NCBI RefSeq assembly: GCF_030065535.1
Contig: NZ_JASJND010000004.1
Coordinates: forward strand, 248,001 to 312,000
DNA from: Microbacterium dauci
GTDB taxonomy: Bacteria > Actinomycetota > Actinomycetes > Actinomycetales > Microbacteriaceae
DNA length: 64,000 bases
Direction of reading: 5' to 3'
Below the pieces are notes generated by a model, which was not told the DNA's origin, made no database searches, and saw only the letters and a list, made by a program, of their open reading frames with translations. A program made the position numbers and the translations under genes. Shown here piece by piece: positions 8,832 to 18,114 of the stretch (position 1 is its first letter; the number at the start of each line of letters is the position of its first letter).

Positions 8832-10204
8832 GCGACACGATCGAGACGGACACCACCGTCATCAAGGCACTCCGCAAGCTCCGGATGCCGGCGACGCAGC
8901 GCAACCGCGAGCTCGGGCTGCTGCTCTTCGCCATCCTCATCACCACGTCGGCGACGATCCTCGTGCAGCTCGGCACCCACGGTGAGATCGACCCCACGTT
9001 CTTGTCGTACTGCGGTGGCCTCGCCGCACTCGCGCTGACCCTGCACGTCGTCAACCGGATCAAGGCGCGGGACGCCGACCCGTTCGTCGTCCCGATCGCG
9101 ACGCTGCTCACCGGTCTCGGCATCGCGATGATCTACCGACTCGACATCGCCGATGACTCCAGCGGGTGGGGCTCCCTCGGTCTGCGCCAGCTGGTGTGGG
9201 CTGCGATTGCGGTGGCCGGCGCGATCGCGATCGTGATCTTCCTGCGCAACTACCGCGTGCTGTTCCGGTACACCTACCTGTTCGGGCTGAGCGGCATCCT
9301 TCTGCTCCTCCTGCCCTTCATCCCGGGTCTCGGCGTCGAAGCCGGCGCGGACGTATGGGTCTCCGTCGCCGGCGTCTTCACCTTCCAGCCCGGTGAGCTC
9401 GCGAAGATCTGCCTCGCGATCTTCTTCGCCGGTTACCTCGTTCGCACTCGAGAGGCCCTCGCCTCGACGGGCACGAAGTTCCTCGGCATCACGTGGCCGA
9501 AGGCCCGGCAGCTCGGACCGCTCCTGATCATCTGGGTCGCGTCACTCGGCATCATCGTGCTGCAGCGCGACCTCGGCACCGGCATCCTCATCTTCGGCAT
9601 GTTCATCGCGACGCTCTACGTCGCGACCGGCAAGACCAGCTGGGTGATCCTGGGGGTCGGACTCGCGGTCTCCGGCGCACTCGTCGCGTCGCAGATCCTT
9701 CCGTACGTGGGATTGCGCTTCTCGAACTGGCTCGACGCGTTCAACCCCGACTACATCAACGGCAGCAGCTACCAACTCGTCTCGGGGCTCTTCGGTCTGG
9801 CGCACGGCGGGCTGCTCGGCACCGGCTGGGGCCTCGGTCGACCCGACCTCACCCCGCTGGCGCACAACGACTACATCCTCCCGAGCCTCGGTGAAGAGCT
9901 GGGCCTCGTCGGCGTCTTCGCGATCCTCGCGCTCTACATGGTGTTCGTCAGCCGTGGCATCCGCGTCGGTATCGCCGGCCAGGACGACTTCGGCAAGCTC
10001 CTCGCGACCGGCCTGTCGTTCACGCTCGCGCTGCAGGTGTTCATCATGGTCGGCGGTGTGACGCGACTCATCCCGCTGACCGGCCTCACCATGCCGTTCC
10101 TCGCCGCCGGTGGCTCATCCCTCATCGCGAACTTCCTCATCGTCGGCATCCTGCTGCGGATCTCCGACGCCGTTCGCTCACGTCCCCGGGTGGTGATCGG
10201 ATGA
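8828..10204 (+). CDS. rodA: RodA/FtsW-family peptidoglycan glycosyltransferase
   Basis: A SEDS protein of 458 residues with about ten membrane helices. It polymerises lipid II during cell elongation together with the class B PBP encoded next. Family signatures include FQPGELAKICLAIFFA (QPSE-like motif), LQRDLGTGILI (containing the catalytic Asp region) and the C-terminal PLTGLTMPFLAAGGSS. The open frame extends upstream, but the GTG at 8828 gives a four-base overlap with pstP and the correct family length. Confidence 0.95.
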   Translation: MSDTIETDTTVIKALRKLRMPATQRNRELGLLLFAILITTSATILVQLGTHGEIDPTFLSYCGGLAALALTLHVVNRIKARDADPFVVPIATLLTGLGIAMIYRLDIADDSSGWGSLGLRQLVWAAIAVAGAIAIVIFLRNYRVLFRYTYLFGLSGILLLLLPFIPGLGVEAGADVWVSVAGVFTFQPGELAKICLAIFFAGYLVRTREALASTGTKFLGITWPKARQLGPLLIIWVASLGIIVLQRDLGTGILIFGMFIATLYVATGKTSWVILGVGLAVSGALVASQILPYVGLRFSNWLDAFNPDYINGSSYQLVSGLFGLAHGGLLGTGWGLGRPDLTPLAHNDYILPSLGEELGLVGVFAILALYMVFVSRGIRVGIAGQDDFGKLLATGLSFTLALQVFIMVGGVTRLIPLTGLTMPFLAAGGSSLIANFLIVGILLRISDAVRSRPRVVIG

Positions 10205-11655
10205 CCAAGCAGCTCCGAAGGCTCAGCGTCGTGGTCCTGCTGATGTTCATCAGCCTGTTCGCGGCGACAAGTTGGATCCAGGTCGCCATCGCCGGCGAGC
10301 TGTCGGCCAACCCCGAGAATCGACGCACGCTCTACGACTCGTACGAGGTGCAGCGCGGCACGATCTTCGCCGGCGGCACCGCGATCGCGACGTCCGTACC
10401 GAGCAACGACCTCTACAGTTGGTCGCGCTCGTACCCGGATGCCGAGATGTGGGCACCCGTCACGGGGTTCATCAACCCGGTGCTGCGTTCGTCCACGGGG
10501 CTCGAGCAGGCGATGAACGCGGCGCTCGCGGGCACGGGTAGCCAGCAGTTCCTCACCCGTGTCGAGCAGATCGTCAGTGGTCAGCCGGCACGCGGGTCGA
10601 ACGTGCTCCTCTCGCTCGACCCCGCCCTGCAGCAGGTGGCCTACGACTCGCTCGACGGCTACGAGGGCGCGGTGGTCGCGCTCGAGCCCGACACCGGTCG
10701 CATCCTCGCCCTCGCGACGAGCCCCAGCTTCGACACGAACCTGCTCGCCTCGCACAACAGCTCCGAGGTGAACGCCGCCGACCAGCAGCTCAACGACGAC
10801 CCGCTGCGACCCAAGATCAACCGGGTGACGAGCGAGACCGACCCGCCCGGATCAACCTTCAAGCTCGTGGTGACCGCCGCGGCGCTGGCGTCGGGGGAGT
10901 ACACACCAGAGTCGACCTTCGACAACCCGGCGACCTTCACGCTGCCCGGGACGGACACCGACATCCACAACTTCGACCGCGGCACGTGCGGCCGCGGCGA
11001 CGAGGTCACGCTCGAGACGGCGCTGCGACTCAGCTGCAACATCCCGATGGCCGAACTCGCCCTCGAACTCGGCACCGACGCGATCCGCGAGCAGGCCGAG
11101 AAGTTCGGATTCAACTCGACCTTCGAGATCCCGCTCGACGTGACAGCCTCGTCGTACCCCGAAGGCCTCAACGAGCCGCAGACCGCGCTCAGCGGGTTCG
11201 GGCAGACCGACGTCCGGGCCACGCCGCTGCAGGTCGCGATGATCTCGGCCGCGATCGCCAACGAGGGCATCGTGATGAACCCGCGCATGGTCGACCGTGT
11301 CGTGGCATCCGATCTGACCGTGCAGGATGAGCCGGCCGACACGGAGTTCGGTCGGGCGATGACCGCCGAAGACGCCGCGACGCTCACCGAGATGATGGTC
11401 GGCAATGTCGAAAACGGCGCGGCGAGCGGTGCGAGAATAGACGGTGTCGACGTGGCCGGGAAGACCGGTACCGCGGAGCACAATCCGGGGGACCCGTACA
11501 CGCTGTGGTTCACCGGGTTCGCGCCCGCCGAGAATCCCGAAGTGGTCGTCGCGGTGATGGTGCAAAACGGTGGAGGGCTCGGCCAAGAGGGCACGAGCAG
11601 TGGGATCGCGGCCCCGATCGCGAAACGAGTGATTGAGGCGGTGCTGAGCGAATGA
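10201..11655 (+). CDS. pbpA: Class B penicillin-binding protein PbpA
   Basis: This peptidoglycan transpeptidase of 484 residues has one N-terminal membrane anchor (VVLLMFISLFAATSWIQVAI), a dimerisation/pedestal region and the penicilloyl-serine domain. The active-site motifs are visible: S218-T-F-K221, S278-C-N, and K421-T-G with TAEH following. It acts with RodA in the same operon, overlapping it by ATGA and the following kinase by another ATGA. It resembles mycobacterial PbpA. Confidence 0.96.
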   Translation: MTKQLRRLSVVVLLMFISLFAATSWIQVAIAGELSANPENRRTLYDSYEVQRGTIFAGGTAIATSVPSNDLYSWSRSYPDAEMWAPVTGFINPVLRSSTGLEQAMNAALAGTGSQQFLTRVEQIVSGQPARGSNVLLSLDPALQQVAYDSLDGYEGAVVALEPDTGRILALATSPSFDTNLLASHNSSEVNAADQQLNDDPLRPKINRVTSETDPPGSTFKLVVTAAALASGEYTPESTFDNPATFTLPGTDTDIHNFDRGTCGRGDEVTLETALRLSCNIPMAELALELGTDAIREQAEKFGFNSTFEIPLDVTASSYPEGLNEPQTALSGFGQTDVRATPLQVAMISAAIANEGIVMNPRMVDRVVASDLTVQDEPADTEFGRAMTAEDAATLTEMMVGNVENGAASGARIDGVDVAGKTGTAEHNPGDPYTLWFTGFAPAENPEVVVAVMVQNGGGLGQEGTSSGIAAPIAKRVIEAVLSE

Positions 11656-13430
11656 GACCCACTCAGGGTGTGAGCTTCGGTGGACGGTACGAGCTGGATT
11701 CTCGGATCGCCATCGGCGGCATGGGCGAGGTCTGGGAGGCGACTGATCACGTCATCGGCCGCACCGTCGCGATCAAGATCCTCAAGGACGAGTACATGGG
11801 CGACCCCGGGTTCCTCGAGCGGTTCCGCGCCGAGGCCCGTCACGCCGCGCTCGTCAACCACGAAGGCATCGCCAGCGTGTTCGACTACGGCGAAGAGAAC
11901 GGCTCTGCGTTCCTCGTCATGGAACTCGTCCCCGGCGAGGCCCTCTCGACGATCCTCGAGCGCGAGGGCACCCTCTCCACCGACAAAACGCTCGACATCG
12001 TCGCGCAGACCGCGTCGGCGCTTCAGGCCGCGCACGCGGCCGGTCTCGTCCACCGCGACATCAAGCCGGGCAACCTGCTCATCACGCCCGACGGTCGCGT
12101 GAAGATCACCGACTTCGGTATCGCCCGCATCGCCGACCAGGTGCCGCTGACCGCGACCGGTCAGGTGATGGGCACCGTGCAGTACCTGTCGCCCGAGCAG
12201 GCGTCCGGGCACGCGGCATCGCCGTCGACCGACATCTACTCGCTCGGCATTGTGGCGTACGAACTGCTCGCAGGTCGTCGCCCGTTCACGGGCGAGTCGC
12301 AGGTCGCCATCGCGATGGCGCAGATCAACGACACCCCGCCGCCGCTGCCCGACACGGTCGCAGAGCCCGTGCAGCGCTTCGTGATGAGCATGATCGCGAA
12401 GAAGCCCGACGACCGTCCGTCCTCGACGTCGGCTGTCGCGCGTGCCGCGACCGCACTGCGCCGCGGCGACATCGCCGGCGCCGCCGCGATCGTGCCCGCC
12501 ATCGGCGGCACTGCGGCGGACGACGAGTTCACGCAGCTGCTCACCTCGGCGGGATCGACTGGCGCCGCGACGCGCATCCTCCCGACCACGACCCCGCAGC
12601 CGGTCGCTCCCGTCGCCGAAGCCGACGTGGCCGAGAAGCCGAAGAAGAAGCGCAGCCCGTGGACGTGGCCGCTGATCGCCCTCATCGCGCTCCTCGCGAT
12701 CGTGCTCATCGGCACGCTGATCGCGCTGTTCGCGAACCAGGGTGGCGACGCCGACCCGTCCTCGCCTCCGCCCACGAGCCCGACGACGACGCAGACCGAG
12801 CCGGAGCCCGAGCCCACTGAGACCGAACCGACGCGGGGCAACCCCGGCACGCTCGGCCTCGAGGGCAAGACGTGCGACGAGGCTGCGGCGCTGCTCGAAG
12901 GGGCCGGTTTCGACAACTACGTCTGCGAGCCCGGCAACCCCGCGGCCTCCGACGATCAGGTCGACCGCATCTACTCGGTCAACCCCACCGGGAACCTCGA
13001 GTTCGACCGCGAGATCACGCTGACGTTCTACGGACCGCTCAGCCAGATGGAGACGCCCGGGACGCCGCGTATCGAAGGCGGCAACGCCGACGGCACGGTC
13101 ACCGGTGGTTCGACCGTCAGCGTCGCATGGGACAGCTACACCTGCCCCTCCGCTGCACCGACCGCGGGAAGCTACACGTTCACGCTGTCGGGCGGGGTGT
13201 TCGAGGAGACCGGCGAGTCGACCGGCAGCTTCAACATCGGCGACCGACCCGTCGGCGTGATCGCGGACGAGAGCGGCACCCTCGCGGTCACCTACACCGT
13301 CACCTGCATGGGCGAGGATGCGGAGCGCGTGTCTGGCGCGTCCGACGAGGCATCCGCATCGATCGTGCCCGCGCAGCAGGAGCCCGACCCCGAGGTCACC
13401 ATTCCGGGCGACGGCGAGAGCGACGGCTGA
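11652..13430 (+). CDS. pknA: Ser/Thr protein kinase, PknA position
   Basis: A transmembrane Ser/Thr kinase of 592 residues. The catalytic domain (about 10-270) has Lys42 in VAIKIL, HRD at 134-136, DFG at 154-156 and the SPEQASG activation segment. A KKKR stretch precedes the single membrane helix (WPLIALIALLAIVLIGTLIA, about 336-358). Outside lies one PASTA-like domain (CDEAAALLEGAGFDNYVCEP) and a C-terminal beta-rich extension. Mycobacterial PknA has no PASTA domain, so the extracellular part is family-specific. It is the sixth gene of the operon and probably phosphorylates FHA partners and division proteins. Confidence 0.93.
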   Translation: MRPTQGVSFGGRYELDSRIAIGGMGEVWEATDHVIGRTVAIKILKDEYMGDPGFLERFRAEARHAALVNHEGIASVFDYGEENGSAFLVMELVPGEALSTILEREGTLSTDKTLDIVAQTASALQAAHAAGLVHRDIKPGNLLITPDGRVKITDFGIARIADQVPLTATGQVMGTVQYLSPEQASGHAASPSTDIYSLGIVAYELLAGRRPFTGESQVAIAMAQINDTPPPLPDTVAEPVQRFVMSMIAKKPDDRPSSTSAVARAATALRRGDIAGAAAIVPAIGGTAADDEFTQLLTSAGSTGAATRILPTTTPQPVAPVAEADVAEKPKKKRSPWTWPLIALIALLAIVLIGTLIALFANQGGDADPSSPPPTSPTTTQTEPEPEPTETEPTRGNPGTLGLEGKTCDEAAALLEGAGFDNYVCEPGNPAASDDQVDRIYSVNPTGNLEFDREITLTFYGPLSQMETPGTPRIEGGNADGTVTGGSTVSVAWDSYTCPSAAPTAGSYTFTLSGGVFEETGESTGSFNIGDRPVGVIADESGTLAVTYTVTCMGEDAERVSGASDEASASIVPAQQEPDPEVTIPGDGESDG

Positions 13431-13467
13431 CCGGCCCGTTTTCAAGCGGCTCTCCGGAGCACTCGGA

Positions 13468-13473
13468 TAGGCT
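13468..13473 (+). promoter_or_regulatory. Internal -10 hexamer before pknB
   Basis: TAGGCT lies 25 bases upstream of the pknB GTG, after the pknA stop at 13430. With a start point near 13480 it would give a short leader carrying the CTGGGAG ribosome-binding site. It would let pknB be transcribed apart from the operon. No clear -35 is seen. Confidence 0.45.
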
Positions 13474-13498
13474 TTCCCCGTTCAGTCCTGGGAGTGAT

Positions 13499-15214
13499 GT
13501 GTCCGTTCAGTCACGCGTGCTATCCGACCGCTACCGCGTCGATGACCTCATCGGCCGGGGCGGCATGGCTTCGGTGTACCGCGGCGAGGATCTGACGCTC
13601 GGCCGACCGGTCGCGATCAAGATCCTCGAACGTGACCTCGCGTCCGACGCGGCTTTCCGCACCCGGTTTCGCCTTGAGGCGCAGTCGGCGTCGCGCATGT
13701 CTCACCCCGCGATCGTTCGGGTCTTCGACGCCGGCGAGGACACCCGCGTCGACGCCGACGGCACCACCCATCCCGAGCCGTACATCGTCATGGAGCTCGT
13801 GACCGGGCGGCTGTTGAAAGACATCGTCGAGGAGGGGCCGCTCGACGTCGCCGACGCGCTCCGCTACACCGACGGCATCCTCGAAGCGCTCGAGTACTCG
13901 CACCTCGCGGGCGTCGTGCACCGTGACATCAAGCCGGGCAACGTGATGGTGACGGATGCCGGTCAGGTGAAGGTCATGGACTTCGGCATCGCCCGCGCGG
14001 TGTCGGACTCCTCGTCGACGGTCGCCGAGACCACGGCGATCATCGGTACGGCGTCGTACTTCTCGCCCGAAATGGCGAAGGGGGAACCGGTCGACGCGCG
14101 CGCCGACATCTACTCGGCGGGCATCGTCCTCTACGAACTCCTCACGGGTCGGCCGCCGTTCCGCGGTGAGAATCCGATCGCCGTGGCCTACCAGCACGTG
14201 AGCGAAGCGCCGGTCCCGCCCTCCGAGGTGACCGAGACGGTGCCCCGCTCGCTCGATGCGCTCGTCCTGCGCTCGCTCGCGAAGGATCCGTTCCAGCGCC
14301 CTCAAACCGCGGCGGCATTCCGCGACGCGCTCGCGACGGCCGCCGGCCGTAAGGCGCCGAGCAAGCGCAAGGTCGAGTCCCTCAGCAACGAGCTGTATGG
14401 CGCCGATCCGCGCCACGCGGCCGAGACGGCGCGCTCGCTGCGCCAGCTCACCAGCGACGACACGATGCGACGCACCCAGTCGGGCCCTCCCGTTGCATGG
14501 GTGTGGGCCGGCGTCGCGATGATCGCGGTCCTGCTCATCTCGGTGCTGATCTGGGTGACGGCATTCCGCCCGGCAGGCGAAGAGGTCACTCCGGGCGCGA
14601 TCCTCGTGCCCGACGTCGTGACGATGTCGTGGGAGCGCGCCGACGAGGTGCTGACCGAGACGCAGCTCGAAACGCGCCGGGTCGTCGAGCCGAGCGCCGA
14701 TGTGCCCGTCGACGCGGTCATCCGCACCGACCCGCTCGCCGGGACGAGCGTCGCCGCGGGCGACGAGATCACCGTCTATGTCTCGAGCGGCGTCGAGACG
14801 ACGTCGGTGCCCCGCCTCGAGACGCTCACGCTGACCGAGGCGACCGAGGCGCTCGAGTCCGCCGACCTCAGCCTCGGCGCGGTCAGCCGCCGCAACGACC
14901 CTGCGCTCCCGAAGGACACCGTCATCAGCGCGACCGTGTCGACATCGACTATCGCTGCCGGCGATGAGCTCCCGGTCGGCACGTCCGTCGACCTCGTCAT
15001 CGCGACCGGCACGGTGACGGTCGAGGACTTCGCCCTGAACTACAGCGTCGACAAGGCGATCGAGATCCTCGAGTCCGACGCGTACGGGCTCACGCCGATC
15101 GTGCAGGAAGATCCGTCGTGCCCCGCGACGGAGCCCCGCATGGTGAAGGTCCAGTCCGCGGTCGGCGAGGTGCCGGTGCGGTCGGAGATCACCCTCACGA
15201 CCTGCAGCGGCTGA
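13499..15214 (+). CDS. pknB: Ser/Thr protein kinase PknB with three PASTA domains
   Basis: An essential-type cell-wall sensor kinase of 571 residues. The kinase domain is at about 10-275: Lys41 (VAIKIL), HRD 141-143, DFG 161-163 and the activation loop TTAIIGTASYFSPE with candidate autophosphorylation threonines. A single helix (VAWVWAGVAMIAVLLISVLIWV, about 332-353) leads to three PASTA repeats beginning VPDVVTMSWERADE, SVPRLETLTLTEAT and EDFALNYSVDKAI. PASTA domains bind muropeptides or lipid II. Three repeats is fewer than the four of Mycobacterium PknB. The GTG at 13499 follows CTGGGAG and gives the normal family N-terminus. The longer open frame upstream lacks homology. Confidence 0.95.
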   Translation: MSVQSRVLSDRYRVDDLIGRGGMASVYRGEDLTLGRPVAIKILERDLASDAAFRTRFRLEAQSASRMSHPAIVRVFDAGEDTRVDADGTTHPEPYIVMELVTGRLLKDIVEEGPLDVADALRYTDGILEALEYSHLAGVVHRDIKPGNVMVTDAGQVKVMDFGIARAVSDSSSTVAETTAIIGTASYFSPEMAKGEPVDARADIYSAGIVLYELLTGRPPFRGENPIAVAYQHVSEAPVPPSEVTETVPRSLDALVLRSLAKDPFQRPQTAAAFRDALATAAGRKAPSKRKVESLSNELYGADPRHAAETARSLRQLTSDDTMRRTQSGPPVAWVWAGVAMIAVLLISVLIWVTAFRPAGEEVTPGAILVPDVVTMSWERADEVLTETQLETRRVVEPSADVPVDAVIRTDPLAGTSVAAGDEITVYVSSGVETTSVPRLETLTLTEATEALESADLSLGAVSRRNDPALPKDTVISATVSTSTIAAGDELPVGTSVDLVIATGTVTVEDFALNYSVDKAIEILESDAYGLTPIVQEDPSCPATEPRMVKVQSAVGEVPVRSEITLTTCSG

Positions 15215-15218
15215 CGCC

Positions 15219-15881
<663 letters not shown>

Positions 15882-15903
15882 CGGTGTCACGGGCAAGGGT
15901 GTG

Positions 15904-16068
15904 TCACCCACCGCCGATCGTCGACTCCTGGTCGGGCGCGAAGAACGTGAAGACCCACGGGAAGACGTGGAAGTACAGCGCGTAGAGCACACCGGCCAGC
16001 AGGACCAGCAGGATGAGGACGCGGACCCACCACGGGCCCGGGAGGACGCGCCACAGTGCGGCGTACAT
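15904..16068 (-). CDS. Small single-pass membrane protein, coupled to the sortase gene
   Basis: A 54-residue product with one long hydrophobic segment, VRVLILLVLLAGVLYALYFH, flanked by Trp/Pro-rich ends and finishing QESTIGGG. Its ATG overlaps the sortase stop as ATGA, implying translational coupling. The same arrangement, a class E sortase followed by a tiny membrane protein, suggests an accessory role, but no function is known. It is 22 bases upstream of the amidotransferase and probably in the same operon. Confidence 0.75.
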   Translation of the reverse strand: MYAALWRVLPGPWWVRVLILLVLLAGVLYALYFHVFPWVFTFFAPDQESTIGGG

Positions 16069-16868
16069 CAGGCGGCCACCCCTTCGGTCAGCGAGGTGGG
16101 CGGGCCGTCGGCGCGCGGGGTGAAGTCCTCGAAGAGGGCATATGCGACGATCCGCTCGAGCATGTTCAACTTCGGTGCACAGCTCGTGAGGGTGAGGTAG
16201 CGCCCGTTCGCCTCGACGTCGGTCTGATTCGGGACGGGGAGCAGCACCTCGACCTGGGTCTCCTGCACGTACTCCGACGAACGGAACCGGTAGGTGTACC
16301 AGCCCTCTTTCGTCTCGATCACGATCGCATCGCCGATGACGAGCTTGTCGATCGGATCGAACGGCGCACCCGAGGTCCATCGGTGGGCCGCGAACGCGGC
16401 GTTGCCGATCTCGCCCGGCATCGCCGTGTCGGGGTAGTGTCCGACGCGACCTTGGTCGAGGACGTCAGCGCGGGTGATCCCGGACGCGATGTTGAACTTC
16501 CAGTCGTCGCCGAAGCGCGGGATGCGCATGATGCCGAAGATCGTCCCGTGCGACTGCTCCCCGAGCACCGGGATGTTCGCCGGATCGGTCGGCTCCGGGC
16601 CGGTATCTGACTCGGGTTCGGTGGGCTCCGGCGCCGGACTCGCGGCCTCTCGGTCCCACTGCTCCGAGAGCGCGTCGGCTTCGGCGTGCTGCTGACCGGC
16701 GATGATGATGTCGCCGACCCAGATGTGCCAGCTGACGTACAGCAGGGCGAGCACGCCGGCCGTCATGAGGAGCTCGCCGACCACGCTGAGGAACGTCGCG
16801 CGGGGTCGCGGACGTCGGCGTCGGGTTCGCCGGGAGTCTGCCGCGTCGGGCGGCGTGAGCTCGGTCAC
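16068..16868 (-). CDS. Class E sortase
   Basis: A membrane-anchored cysteine transpeptidase of 266 residues that links surface proteins to the cell wall. A basic cytoplasmic tail (RRTRRRRPRPR) precedes one helix at about 26-50, then an acidic Pro/Glu linker. The sortase fold starts near 105. Catalytic residues are His162 (AAHR), Cys230 (TLTSCAPKLN) and Arg239 (ERIVAY). The TLTSC context is typical of class E. No sorting-signal substrate was found among the secreted proteins in this window. Confidence 0.92.
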   Translation of the reverse strand: MTELTPPDAADSRRTRRRRPRPRATFLSVVGELLMTAGVLALLYVSWHIWVGDIIIAGQQHAEADALSEQWDREAASPAPEPTEPESDTGPEPTDPANIPVLGEQSHGTIFGIMRIPRFGDDWKFNIASGITRADVLDQGRVGHYPDTAMPGEIGNAAFAAHRWTSGAPFDPIDKLVIGDAIVIETKEGWYTYRFRSSEYVQETQVEVLLPVPNQTDVEANGRYLTLTSCAPKLNMLERIVAYALFEDFTPRADGPPTSLTEGVAA

Positions 16869-16923
16869 GCTCGGATTCTAATCCGCACAGGCTGTCGAAG
16901 GGCTGACGGGTAGACTTTCGCCC

Positions 16924-17160
16924 ATGGCACGTGGAGACAAGGACGAGGATCGCCTCGTCGAGCCCGAAGGCGAAGCAGCCCCGAACCCGGTGTGGTTCAA
17001 GCCCATCATGCTGGGGCTGATGTTGATCGGACTCGTTTGGATCATCGTGTTCTACCTGAGTGGCCAGGCGTACCCGATTCCGGGCATCGAAGCCTGGAAC
17101 CTCGTCATCGGCTTCGGGATCGCCTTCATCGGCTTCCTGATGACCACACGCTGGCGTTGA
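16924..17160 (+). CDS. crgA: Cell division protein CrgA
   Basis: A 78-residue divisome scaffold that in Mycobacterium and Streptomyces interacts with FtsZ, FtsQ, FtsI and Wag31. After an acidic N-terminus there are two membrane segments, MLGLMLIGLVWIIVFYLSG and WNLVIGFGIAFIGFLM, ending TTRWR, the typical CrgA pattern. The ATG follows TAGACT (16911-16916) by eight bases, so the transcript is probably leaderless. Confidence 0.95.
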   Translation: MARGDKDEDRLVEPEGEAAPNPVWFKPIMLGLMLIGLVWIIVFYLSGQAYPIPGIEAWNLVIGFGIAFIGFLMTTRWR

Positions 17161-17209
17161 TCACGGCCGCATCCGCGGCATCCGAATCACCTGAATGACA
17201 CGGGTGTAA

Positions 17210-17242
17210 TTCATCCCCACCTGTGGATGAACCTGTGGATAA
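17210..17242. promoter_or_regulatory. DnaA-box cluster between crgA and the rhomboid gene
   Basis: Three DnaA-like boxes are packed in 33 bases: a weak inverted box TTCATCCCCA (17210-17219), TGTGGATGA (17222-17230, one mismatch) and a perfect TGTGGATAA (17234-17242). They are bracketed by a 7-bp inverted repeat, CACCTGA at 17188-17194 and TCAGGTG at 17244-17250. The site is about 12 kb from oriC in a convergent gap. Confidence 0.65.
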
Positions 17243-17243
17243 C

Positions 17244-18110
17244 TCAGGTGTAGAGCACCGGGGGCACCGCGAAGATCACCGCGAGCAGGCCCACCGCGAC
17301 ACCGCCGAGCATCAGCTTCTGTCGGGTCTGCTGACGGATGCCGCGCGTTCGCGAGAAGATCCAACCCAGCAGGAGTCCCACCAGGCCGCCGCCGATGTGC
17401 GCCTGCCACGAGACGCCGGCGCCGGGGAGGAACGAGAACACCAGGTTGATCCCGAGCAGGACCAGGATCGGGATCACGTTCACGCCGAGATTGCGGCCGA
17501 TGATGAGCATCGCGCCGAGGAGACCCCACACCGCACCGGAGGCGCCGACCACGGTCGTGCCGGGCGCAAGGAGCGCGACGAGAACCGATCCGCCCACGGC
17601 GCTCAGGACGTAGAGGGTCAGGTAACGCCACCGGCCGAGCAGCGGCTCAAGGCTGCGGCCGAGCGCCCACAGCGCCAACATGTTGAGCGCGACGTGGAAG
17701 ATCCCAGAATGCACGAGCACCACCGTGACGATGCGCCACGGTTCGAAGGGATACCCGGGGAGGAGGAGCGCGCTGTTGAACGCGAGCCATCCCTGGGTCT
17801 GGTTGCCGATCCCCGGAATCAACCCGAACAGGTACAGCGCGATCGTGACGGCCATGATCGCGTAGGTCACGATCGGGCGGTCGCCACCCATACGTCGTGC
17901 GATGCGCTTCGGCATCCGACGCACGTTGTCGGCGCGCTGTCCCTTCTGCTGCTCCGCCATGCACTCGGGGCAGATCACGCCCACGGGCATGGGCGTCTGG
18001 CATTCGTGGCACACCGTGCGCAGGCAGCGCTGGCAGAGCACGAAGCTCTGTCGGTCGGGGTGCCGGTAGCAGAAGTTGTCCGGGTTGCTCCGGGGATCGG
18101 TGGAGCTCAC
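17244..18110 (-). CDS. Rhomboid-family intramembrane serine protease with N-terminal zinc-ribbon
   Basis: This 288-residue protein starts with a cysteine-rich metal-binding region: CYRHPDR, CQRC, CHEC and CPEC (Cys at about 14, 26, 29, 34, 37, 47, 50). Six membrane helices follow. The catalytic dyad is Ser191 in GASGAVWG and His238 in WQAHIGGG, with His139 and Asn143 (HVALNML) in the oxyanion helix. Rhomboids cleave membrane proteins within the bilayer; the substrate is unknown. It starts with GTG four bases after the cyclophilin stop, so the two are likely cotranscribed. Confidence 0.93.
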   Translation of the reverse strand: MSSTDPRSNPDNFCYRHPDRQSFVLCQRCLRTVCHECQTPMPVGVICPECMAEQQKGQRADNVRRMPKRIARRMGGDRPIVTYAIMAVTIALYLFGLIPGIGNQTQGWLAFNSALLLPGYPFEPWRIVTVVLVHSGIFHVALNMLALWALGRSLEPLLGRWRYLTLYVLSAVGGSVLVALLAPGTTVVGASGAVWGLLGAMLIIGRNLGVNVIPILVLLGINLVFSFLPGAGVSWQAHIGGGLVGLLLGWIFSRTRGIRQQTRQKLMLGGVAVGLLAVIFAVPPVLYT

Positions 18111-18114
18111 GCGA

